In this document: one piece after another, positions 23,601-35,600 of the stretch
Layout: each line of letters starts with the position of its first letter
Position numbering within the stretch: position 1 is the first letter of the stretch
DNA from: Strongylocentrotus purpuratus
Lineage: Eukaryota; Echinodermata; Echinoidea; Camarodonta; Strongylocentrotidae
Length of the DNA: 64,000 bases
Assembly: GCF_000002235.5 (NCBI RefSeq)
Contig: NW_022145594.1
Location: 18,764,412-18,828,411 of the forward strand
Direction of reading: 5' to 3'
Translations under genes and position numbers: made by a program
Notes under the pieces: generated by a model
The model's input: the letters and a program-made list of their open reading frames with translations, nothing else
Told to the model about the DNA's origin: nothing
Databases searched by the model: none

Positions 23601-26600
23601 CAGATCACAGTTAAACATGAAAGTCAGGCATCACATGAAGACTCTAAGCAGGGTACGTCGATGCCTTTCAAGCTAAAGTGGAAGACCTCCCCATCCTCCC
23701 CAACTTCTTCAATGGGTGAGTTTATTTAGATTATACATATATGTATTATGTATGTTTGTACTCACAGAGCCTAATACATAAAGGCTTGTTCACATATACA
23801 GGGGTATACAGCAGTAGTTTACCACATGTTTTCCTTTTTATCTGCGCTGTACAGTTTTGTGCCTGAAAGTACCCATTCAAAGAAAATCACAAATATGGCA
23901 AATAACGTTTCACTAGAAAGTGGTAAGCTGACAGATGGCCATCGTACAAGTTTTAGGTTGATTGCACAGTGGGTGATTTATAAAAATACAAAGCATCTGG
24001 GATAAACAAGAGATTCACCAGAAAGATATTGATGTTTTAATGACGTCACGATATGAACCAATCTTGTCCAAACAGACGACATCACAAAAAGAATGAGCAT
24101 AATTTCAATACTATTATTTCTCAAATTATACTTTTCATATGGTATGATAATTATGCTATCATACACAATGATAATCATCTAATGATTATTATACCTTATG
24201 GATAGTAGACAAAATGGTCATTAGACAAACTGGGAATTATACCGACTGGACATTAGACTAAATGAGCAATAGACCAAATGGGTTGTAGACTTATTTGATA
24301 TTAGACCGATTGGCTATTAGCCTTAAAGGTACTACATGTATGTCCCATTTGCAGGCCAAAAAAATGCAAAGGTTAAATTCCAACAGCCTTTGAAAGATAA
24401 TACTAATTTAGAACTTCCCCCCAAAAAAGGGGGTTTGAAAATGTCTTTAAGTGGTAAAATAACAACTATTAGTTGTCGAATCGACTTAGGAGCTATAGAG
24501 CCAGTAATTAATAGTCTGATTTTTCAGACCATTGTAACGAATGGTCGTTTGTTTTATGTTGCGCATGCATAGATTCGATCAGTTAAATGTTGGTCATTGC
24601 AAGAAGTGGGTTATTGATGTAGAAAAATGCTCATGTACCTTCTACAGCTCATTTTATGTATGTTATTACCAATGAAGAGAAAAGGCCAGTCAGTCACTCA
24701 ATAGTGTCTGACAGTGAAGTCTAGCAAGTAAATGGATTTCGTTGCATAATTTGAATATTAGGACACTGCTAACGTTTAAATTTCACAAAAAGGACATACA
24801 TGACATATTCATGATTCCTGCAAAGTTCTACAGAATTTGATGTTGGCTGCAAAAGGGAGACAGTATCTTTAAAGGCAAAGATCAGTTTTGAAAACGCCTC
24901 CCTCTCAAAAAATGAAATGGTAGCTCTTATTACCAATCAAGTGAAAGAATATGTTTTGACTAATACGTGATGATACAAAGTTTTCTGAGAAACCGTCTAC
25001 TGATATATTTGGTAAATTGTTATATCTATTTGGACCTGATAGATATCGTGCACGTGTTGAGTAGTCTCATATACATCTTTCTGTTTACAGTGCGTAACTT
25101 TACTAGGATTGGGCCAAATTTCTTATCATTTTGATAATTCCAGAACCTTGCAGTACACACATATACTTTAATGCTAGATGATCAACCTTTTCTGATCTAT
25201 TACACAACGTATCTTTCGCAGTGCAATCGCATGACTATAACTGGTCTTTAACTTTAATGGTCATTAGACCAAATGATGAGTAGACAAAAAATTGATTATT
25301 AGAGCATGTGGATTGTAGACGGGCTACTAGGTGTAGACCATATGGGAATATACTTATTGGGTGGTAGACGAATTGGTTGTAATGCGAAAAGCAATACAAT
25401 TTGGAGTGGACTTTATTATTATCATTATAGTCGCAGATAAGTCTTTATGGGAATGTCAATCACTCTATCCCAGAGACTTTCCTGATTCAGCCAATTTGAA
25501 GAGCCTACCGGTATCTATGAGGATTTCACGTTTTACAAAATTACAATTATATCACCAGATGAAGTCAATGTGGTACCAATCAAGATGGAATGTTGTAAGA
25601 GAGTTGGAGTTAAAGGTGGCAAACTTCAGCTAGATTCCTTCGGAATTGAACTTGAGATCCCTCCTGGTGCAATTGACAGCGAAGCGCCACAGGACATTTC
25701 TCTTCGTGTCCTGACAGATACTCAAAATCTTGGCAACAACAAAGAAGAGATGTCAGTCTGCTTTGGTGTACAGTGTTTAGCCCCTGATGACTTAGTCCTT
25801 AAGTTACCGGTGACTTACACAATACCCCACTGTGCTGTGATTACACGATACTCCAGTGTGAAGGCAGTCTTGTACACGGGAGAGGGAGAATACTCACCCG
25901 GTAAGTACATCTCAACATGTATAGAAATCATGTAGCAATGGCATTTGATGAATGTCATTAATGTCAAAACCTTTTAGTAATTAAATGAAACACTTTGTGA
26001 TAGATAAATAAACAAATGTAACTCCCATTTTCCATTTAAAGTACTAGGTGTATTATAAGAACGTTTTACACTTTTGATCGTGAGTGACACAAAAAGTCAT
26101 TGACGTCTTCACATTGTAAAGTTGAAGGATGTTATATCTAACTGGAGATAGTTAAGACATTTCTTTGAATATTGGTTTTAAAATGTTGCCCACAATGATT
26201 ACATTACATTTCACTTTTTGTAAAATGAAGTCCACAAAAATTATGTGTGTATCAACAATCACTTCAGAACAAAGCAATTGCCATCGTGCACGGCAGTTGA
26301 AATTTCAGAGCACCTTTTGAAACCCAGATTCTGAGGATCACGAAGCAATAATGACACTGGGTAGCACAAAATTGATTGGCCCAAACTTGATGTGAAAATC
26401 TTAAGACGTCTTTCTCTTGAAGTGCATCCAAATGAAATCCGTTGCGATAGTAGGCGTCCCAACAATATTCACGATACTCCAGTGTGTAGGCAGTTTTGTA
26501 CACTATGGTCTATTATAAGAACGTTTTACACTTGTGTAACCCCCCCCCCCCCCCCCCACATCCTCTCCCCTCTCTTCAAGACCCGCCAGGTCATGTGCAT

Positions 26601-29600
26601 GGGTAGTGCTGCTTCCCTTCATTTTCTTGTCGCCATCATCGTCTGTTTCTTTCTCCTTGGCGAACAACAATATATCGTTAAAAAATTAAAGGGGGAATGA
26701 AGCTTGTAATCCCTCCGCTGTTTTTTCCTGCCCCGTGTACCTTTCCCTCATCAATAGCTATTCCGATTTTGCACTTCATCAACCAATATGACAGGTGCCT
26801 CCCCCCCCCCCTCCCCCCCCCCCCCACCCCGGTAGCATATGCCCCTCGACGTATGGATCCACTCTATTCTACTGATAAACTATGTAAATGTAACCTACAT
26901 TGAATGTATATAGTGACAATTTGGAAATAATGCACACAAAAAAATTGTCATTGAACTTGGGTTGTATTCTGATACTATGTTAGCTATTGTAATCGGTATT
27001 CTGAAAATGATTTTAAGTCCAATACAGTGTTTACATATATTTTGGCGGGAAGATGCAGTGCGCATACTCTTTAACTTATGCAAACTTCATACCTGGCGGC
27101 GGACTAAACGTGGTAGGTTACGCTACGGTCAAAAAGGTTCGTACGAATCTCCCTGTTTTTCCATTGTCTTCCCGAGTTTCCATTGTCTGAAAATCGTTCG
27201 TACGGCGTTCGTAGCAGTTCGTAATGGCTTTTGTGACCGAGGCTTATAGTTCTGGCATTCTGAAAACTCTTTTAGCAAAAAACATAATACATAAGATAAT
27301 GTAGAAAATAACATTGGTCTAGGGGTATTACGTGAAATGCAGTTGAGGTTTTCTTTCTTGCCTTTTTCCTTTGTAGTTTCTTTGAAAACTGCAATATGAC
27401 TCTGCAAATCTACAAATTTTTAACAAAAACAAACATAGGAAACGTAGAAAAGGAAGGAATAAAGTAGCTGTTCATGAGTACCTTCGTGACAATGACCAGG
27501 ACAAAGGTAGGGCGTATCAATTGACGATGCTCGATAAATATGCGCTATAGTTCCCGTAGATGTAAAGGCACAATTTAACATGAAACACAATATGCTGAGT
27601 ACTTTTTGAGAGACATTATCATTAGAGAATTTATTTAAATTGAAGTGTCAGTGTAGATAATTTACCCTTAACATAGTTTTCAGATTACCAATTCAGAGGT
27701 ATGGTATGTAAATTTCTGGGACTAAATATAAGTTTTCAGAGTACTGTCCCTGACCGATTTATGTATTTAGACAGGTTATAAAGATGACCTATTTCTTGAG
27801 AGATTGGTCTGAAGGGTCAGGTGCCGAAATGTTGGCCTAAAAAATGTCTAAGGTTAACTTTGCTAATATGAATGAACCCCATAATGAATCTAGGCAGAGG
27901 TCTTTGCCTTTGCTTGTTATTAAATTACTTTAAGAACTATGTTTATCCCTCGATTTAATGTGTCCACAGTTTTCCTGATTTTTATCGCCAAATTGTTGAT
28001 TATAGATGCAGTTGTTAAAGAACGAATTGTGTTGTCGAGGTATGGAACACCTAGCTGCACCATCAACAAAGATGTACTCAAACTGAAGATGAACCACTTT
28101 TCATGGGCGAAGATTAAGTTGATGATCAAGAATTTCTTCTTCAAAGGAAAGAAGATGCGCTGTCGGCCATTTAAAGAAAAGAACCTACCCCTACAGAAGA
28201 CACCTGTCATCTTACGTGCACACCTCTATGATGCCATAAAAGGGAATTGCGAGGTAAATTTTTGTTGCAGCAGTTAAGGAATCTGTATCGTGGCAAAGAT
28301 CCACAGTTTTTTGGTTCATACTTTTCAGGAAAAAAAAAATCATTTATTGGAAGAATCACCATTAAATCTACAGCTAAAGTACTATGTTTTAAAATGTTCA
28401 CAATACATTGCATTTGGTGTACAATATAGAGGCTCTACAAAAGAATAAGACAAACAACACCACCGACAAAGTATTTTTTAGCCAAAATTCTACCAATCTG
28501 AGGTGTCGTTCATCTTTGAGAAAGATTTCAGTTACAAGTATGTTGTTTGATTTAAACTTTATTCTATAAAAACTGGTATATAAACAAGTTTTGTTGCTGG
28601 GACATTAGTTGTTCTTTTACCTTGTATATGTATACGGCCTGTACAATTTCTTTTATTTTCTTTGGTAACAGCTGATAAAAAGACAAGAAGAGGAACAAGA
28701 ATTCGTACCTGCCCATCCAGAACAAGAGATCGTTATTCAGGCAGCAGAAAGTGATCTCAAAATGACCTGTTATGTAAAGGAGACAGCAATTGGAAGACCT
28801 GCTGTAAGTTTATTAATTTGTTCAAAAATTTGTTCTGGTTATAACTCTGATACTGAATTAGTTGGGGATGTTACGGAAAGATAATGACAGTTTGGTGCAA
28901 ATGGTTCTAATATCACTAAATTTGGCCCAGATGTCGACCGTACCATACCAATTTGATTTTTGACGGACACCTTTGGATTCGACCAAAAATAATAAGATTT
29001 CTATAATTTAAGGGAATCCATTTCTGATGTCGGTCCATCAGTTTGATATCAGGAAGGCTGAAGGAACCCCCACTCCCAAAATCAAATATGGTCGCCATGT
29101 GAACTTCAAATCAATTTAGATTTCAACACAAGAAGGACTAGACTAGAATGATAAGAGTTTCTTTAGCTTTGGGCTTCTCAGAAAGAGAATTGTGTTTCTG
29201 ATGTTATTTCATTGATTTGGTGTCAAGAAATGCGCCCCCTGGGACCATCATTGTGGTAAAATCCTACCAGTATATAGCCATCATATGATCTCAAAGTCTT
29301 ATTGTAATTTTCAAAACGAAGGGCTAGAATAATGAAATATTTTTTCCCGGTAAAAATGGGGTTGATGGGTACAGATAATCTAATAGTGATGTAAAATTGT
29401 CTATTTTATGTCAACAATTTTTCCCTAGTGCCTAGGTTCACTGTAAGTGACAAAACTTAACAAAGATCCTCTGTGTGACCATGCCTTGAACCATAATGCA
29501 TGGTCTTACATAGACATTTTTCTTGTCAGAGACGGGGGGGGGGGGGGGGGGGGGAATGCAATGAATTATTGATAATTTGTTGCATTTTCTTTTAGGGGCG

Positions 29601-32600
29601 CCCCTGTACCCTAGCCCCCGCTGCGTACAGTCATGATTCAGTGGCTAAGCAATGACCTCGTTACTGTGAGGCCCCAGGATCAAAACCGTATCGATCAGCT
29701 ATATTAGTGCTCTTTTGTGAGGCATTAATCCTCATTACTGTCAGTTTTGACTTAAGGACGTAGGTCCCCTAGTTGATTAGCATATTAGCACACACATGCT
29801 AATTAGCAGTCACACAAAACAAACACTCGCAAATTTTTATCCAAAAAAATCTGAGAATGTATACTATTACTTAGATCTATTAGGAATAAATCATTGTCAA
29901 AATCATTCCGTAAGTTGGGGGTAAAAATAATTATTCCACCATCATGACCAACAGTGTATTTATTATATTTATTCTACAGGTGAACGAAACAAATGTCCAT
30001 GTTGTGGGTATGCATTTGAGAATAAAATTTATTGAATTAAGTATTCTCTGACTGCTGCAATCTTATGAGAATACCACAACTATTATAGGTTTGTTGGTGC
30101 CTGGTCAAATGCTGTGGGTTGAACTAGTACGTCTGCATCATATTTGAACTGTTAAGCAGGCAGGGAGCCGTAGCAACAGACCCGGTCATTATTTAGCTTC
30201 TGGTCATTGGTGCCTCCACCTCCTTTAGGCTCCGGGTAACTGGTTCCCAAAGTAATTTCCAGGATGGCTTTCACAAGTGATGCTGTTAGCATTATATTCT
30301 CTGACCTCAAAATCAATGACAACACATTATTACACTATTCTGCCCTTTCGTTTTGAACTTAATTACTACCTTACCAGGATGGTGGCCATATTGAATTTAA
30401 ACAATATGCATGTGGCTTCTAAAGGAGCTAAGATTGGGGAGTTGAGTTGGGGAGAAAATTAAGCAAACGTTTTGCCTTTAAAAAAAATCCTAACCTGATG
30501 ATCCCCCAGAGGTGCTAGAAATGCCCCTTAGGTAGCCTCACAGGACATCCCTGAAACAATAGTCTGGTCAATAAATGACCTTAGTTACCTAACGGTGATT
30601 AAGTATATTTAGTGTCTTGATTAAGGATAGCATCATAATCAGATTTCTTTTTGTCACTATTAAAGATGAAGTTGAGTTCTGGTCACGCGATTGCATTGTG
30701 AAAGTATCGGTGTGGAATCGACCAGAAAAGGTTGCTCATCTAGCATATAAGAATTTGTGTGTATTGCAAGGTTCTGGAATCATCAAAATGATAAGAAATT
30801 TGGCCAAGTCTTTGTAAGTTAAAAACAATGTACACAGAAAGATGTATATGGGACTACATGAACACGTGGCGTAAAAATCCTACCCCCGAGTTTTACGATG
30901 TTACATGACATATTTCGAATATGAAGGCATTTGAAGAGCCATGCTTTTCAGGGAACATGTCTTATATGATGTTCTTCCACACTTGCATATTAAGAATGAT
31001 AATGCTCACAAATTATTTTTCACCTCTTCCCAGAACTCAACCTTCTCTTTAAAGGCACAAGATTTCATTAGCATACCCCTCAGTCAGCGCTCAAAATACA
31101 CGGGGGCGGTGGGCGATTCGCCCCCGTGAGCTACATAATCGCCCCCGTCAGGTTGCTCACGGGGGCGATTGCAAAATTAAAAATCGACCCGTGGAATTAT
31201 AAAATAAAGATTATCTTTTCTGTTATAACTTTAACACAATATTGAGTTTCAATTTTCAAATGAAATGGAACTTAGATTAGCGTGCAAGATTTCTTGTTTT
31301 ATGAGTAGGCCTATTATTACCAATTCAGCTCACAGTGCAGTGCCGCCGTCAGCAGTGGTTATAGGCCTACTGCGCCCTTAGTAGCGGTACGTGTGCACGC
31401 TGCCGCGCTATGTCTGCTGGAGCTGGAGGCGATCGCGCAAGGGCAGAAACATGGTCATGGAGAAGTTTTTCGTTGTGAAAGCGTTAACCCGCTGAAATCT
31501 GGTGATTTCAAATGACTAGCAAATAATGAACCTCGACCAGTAAATCAATATTAGGGACTTTTAGATTTGCACGATGGGAACGTGGACTGAAACGTGTGAC
31601 CTCCTTTTAAGGCAGTGCCAGTGCTTAAAAGGACGTCACATGTGACTGCCAGTGCCTTAAAAGGACGTAACACGTCCACGTCCACGCAAATCTAAAAGAC
31701 CCTATTGAGAAGAAGAGGAAGACCAAGATGTCGTGGAATGATATGGTAACATGGGCAGATCTACGGGGGGGGGGGGGGGGGGGCTAGGGGTTTAACCCCC
31801 TCCTCCCACCCCCGACCCCATTGGGCTGCCAAGTGAAAATGTGATATTAAAGCGGGGGGGGGGGGGGGGGGGGGGGATGCTGGAGATGAGGACTACTAAT
31901 CTATTTTATTTTTTTCTTGGGGGGGGGGGGGGAAGTGAAGCGCCGTTTTAGCATGACTTTCTTTTTAACTCATACTTTCACCTATCTCAGATAACCCTAA
32001 GTTTTTGGTTGCTGCTTTATATGTAGTTGATAATGCATGATTAAAGTAAAGAGAGAGAGAGAGAACCACCATCATTTTGCAATGGTTCAGGGTTCGTGTA
32101 ATGTACATTTGAAACCATTTCTTAGCGTCTCAACCCTAACAAAATGGCAAACTTATTTTTGAGGAAAAGCATTATACTGAATTAAATAAAGAATAATAGC
32201 TTTATATTGGATCATACTAATACTGATACGGGCTAAAGACAATGTGGTATTTGTATAGAGGTATTCCAAAATGACATTCTGATAATCAACATTTGTTCTG
32301 GTATCATAATGTATATACGCATAATACAACTGATCTTTATGATTTCTTAACGTGACATAGCTTCTTTTCCCCCTGCAAACAAAAAAGAAAACAAGGTTAT
32401 TTAATAAAAGGATCATGCGACAAATAATAATTGTGATTCAAATTGATGCAAGGATTTTTTTGAATAAGCAATGCTTTTCACCAGAATCTTCTTTGTAAAA
32501 ACGACTTTTACAAATCTCAGCCATGCAAATCTGCCACTTTGTTGTAAGATCACTTTCAGATTAGGAGAAGTGTATTCTTGATTGATTTGATTTGATTTGA

Positions 32601-35600
32601 TTTGATTTATTTATTTCTGTTTGATTTTCTTTTTCTTTTGCATTTTTACAAATATATAACAAACAAATATTGCCAATTTACACATGACAAAAGAATATAT
32701 GTAGAATAAGGTAAGGCTGGGTGTGACTAATCGAGAACATCAAACAGGAGGGTTGACAAAATAAGCAAAGCTTGATAGTATGACTACCCTCAAAGGATAC
32801 ATAATAATACAAATATGGAGGAACAAAATATTGGTAAAAAGGGGGAAAAGACAGAAAAAAAAGAAGAGAAAAGAAAGAGGGGATGCACATCGATATTCAC
32901 ACACTTATGTGGTAGTTGGATTTCAAATTTAATTATATAAAGATTTTAAATAAGAAAAGAAATTCAAAATTTGAATACTGAGTGGCCAACTTGGGATACA
33001 ATAGAATGAGAAGACTCGCGAGGTTCGGACAGTAAGAATGTGAAAGTAAGATCAGCCAGCTGGTTTTAAACCTGGGCCTGCGAGTCGGAGCCTTGAAATG
33101 TTTGTAGAGAAGACAGTGTTTATTCAGTATCCCAAGTAGGCCACTCTTTATTCATACGTGTATTCATACCAGGTCATGGAAGGTTATAATCAACGTTTCA
33201 ATGAATGGAAGCAAAAAAAGTAAACAGTACAGAAAATTATCGAGTTATGTAACGATGGGTAAACGAGGAGAATTTATTTTGTTGATGGATTTAAAGATAA
33301 TGAGCAATAAGAAACTTTTTCACCGCTCTTTTAAAGGATAGCATTGTATTCATCGTTTTTATTTCAGGGGGTAGTGCATTCCAGGTATCAGGGCCAGAAT
33401 GTCTAATTGAGTTTTGAGCTAAGGCTGTTTTGGCGTTAAATAGGTGATAGTCATTGGAATGCCTGGTTGGGTAGGAATGAAAATTAAAATTATGTTGGAA
33501 TAAAATGACTAGTGATGGGGGAATATTGCCGGATTTGAGCCGAAACATGAACACAGATTTTTGCATGTAGTGTATATCACTTATTTTTAGAGTTTTTAAT
33601 GTGGCAAATAAAGGGTCAGTGTGGTCGCGATAACCTGCATCGGTACAAACTCGAATTGCTTTTTTCTGTAACAGTAATATACGATTAGTATTGCACTTAT
33701 GAGTAGCCCATATGATATTGCAGTAAGAAATATATGGTAAAACCAGTGTATTATATAGAGTAATAATGAGTATTTTACATTGAATGGAACGTCTCAACTC
33801 AGTAAGCATGGCTGAGATTTGTAAAAGTTGTTTTTACAAAGAAGATTTGGGTGAATAACAGTGCTTATTCTAACAAATATTCGCATCAATTTGAATCACA
33901 ATCATTATTTGTCGCCTAATCCCTTTTAATGACCTTGTTTTCTTTCTCGTTTGCGAGGGGAGAAGAAGATATGTCACGTTAAAGACATCATAAAGATCAG
34001 TGTTGTATGCGTATATATTATATACACAGGCCAGTAACAGCTATGTAGCTTGTAAATTTGTAAGAGGGAAAATGCTGATTGAAATGATAATGATGAAATA
34101 GCAAACAATTGAGGAGTATCATAGGTACCAATTCAATGGATAATTGTATAAAAAAGAGCCCCCGTCAGTACTAAAAGAGCCCCCGTGAGAAGGCTCACGG
34201 GGCTCTCTTTGGGGGGAAGAGCCCCCGTGGACAAAAAATTAATTTGAGCCCTGCCCTCAGTTATTCGGAAGTACCCTAAGCTCAGATGGTATATTGAATG
34301 TTGAACATATGGCGGCACGAGGAGGCCATCAAAGACATGCAATTAAATCTGATTAAATTCAGATTTTCTATGTATCTGTAAGACAATAATGATAAAAAGC
34401 TTCATTATGCAAGCCATGTCTGTTTTTAATATAATAGACTTCAAGGGTCAAGTGTCAGCAATTTTTGATTTTACTAAAATTTGAGTTGAAATTTGTTGAT
34501 TTGTAACATAATCAAAATCCGAATGGTTGCTGGAGCTAAATTCACATCAATAATGTCTTATACATGTACACACTTCTAAAGCAGATGATTGATATACGAA
34601 AAATTAAAAAGGGAAGTTTTTTCTACCTTCTCTTTTGATGACCTCCGTTCAATCATTGTTTTAAAGGTTGTCCCCTTTGATAAACTAATGAGTGGAGCCA
34701 GGATCTGTAAGCCCTTTGAATTGGACTTCACCAACCAGCCAGACATTGTTGCAGTGTCACTGAGAGTAGGACAAAATGAGAAACTAGAGGATGATCTCTT
34801 ATTTCCTTTGGATTTCTCAATTCCTCACAGAAGAAAGAGAACTTTTCCACAAGATCCAGGTATTTTGGTTTAAAGAGAAGGTTGATTTCTGGTAAAGGTG
34901 TTAAAATCAATATGTGAGATTTATTATTTGTTTTTATTGGTTGGAAGAAATTCCGAATAGAAAAGTCCCCTGAAAAAGGATTGCTCTTGAAATGTTCTCA
35001 TATTCAAAATATGACTAAAAAAACTGACTTGTTTGGACCAAACAGGCATTCCATGTGTCTGTGTAGTCCCTTTCACCCATTTCCTTGTGCAGCGCCTGTA
35101 CTTTAAATCAAGTTGGATCCAGCAAATCAAAAGCTGATGATTTGAAACTTCACAGTATCCGCTTTAAATGCGGCCCTCATAGTCAAAATATGACAAGAAA
35201 AAGCTGGCTTGTTTGGACCGAACAGTCACTCCATGTGTCTGTGTATATAGTCCCATATATTAACCCATTTTTGTGGGCAGCACATGTGCTTTTTATCAAG
35301 TTGGATTCAGTAGATATCAAGAAGATGATTCGGTCTTCATAGGGTCCACCAGTACCTATGTAATAGGCTATCAACCTTTACTTCAAGATAAATTTGTTCT
35401 CAATCTTATTGCGTAACCAGAACTTAGCTTTATCTTAAACCAATTAATGTGGCAAATTTGGTGCTGTGACCAGCACAAATCAGGCACATGTTTGTCTATA
35501 ATGGACACAATCTGGTATACATGTCCCAGTACGAGTTGTGCAAATACGCATGCAGATGTTAATTTTATCTTATTTTCATCATTTGTAGATCTCTATCTTT

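Larger units (their letters stand above)
31085..34253 (+). mobile_element. hAT-type element, 3.17 kb, 8-bp target duplication
   Basis: The 8-bp duplication CCCTCAGT (31077-31084, 34254-34261) flanks inverted ends CAGCGCTCAAA and CAGGGCTCAAA. An 8-bp duplication with CAGNG termini is diagnostic of hAT. Subterminal CACGGGGGC-rich hairpins lie at both ends (31100-31170, 34150-34230). The interior has a small palindromic MITE (31556-31702), G-runs, two inverted arms and a LINE 3' fragment. Only weak transposase remnants are suspected (ATG-GAG-AAG at about 31458; KKRKTKMSWNDMV near 31710), so it is non-autonomous or badly decayed. Confidence 0.75.

Noticed and set aside
25361-25633. A 90-codon frame overlapping the start of the ZU5 exon
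   Set aside because: It is the wrong frame of the same exon; the ZU5 motifs and the exon phases fit the other frame.
29633-29695. Candidate tRNA gene
   Set aside because: A-box and B-box-like segments are present but there is no cloverleaf, and the copy is repeated elsewhere; better called a tRNA-derived SINE.
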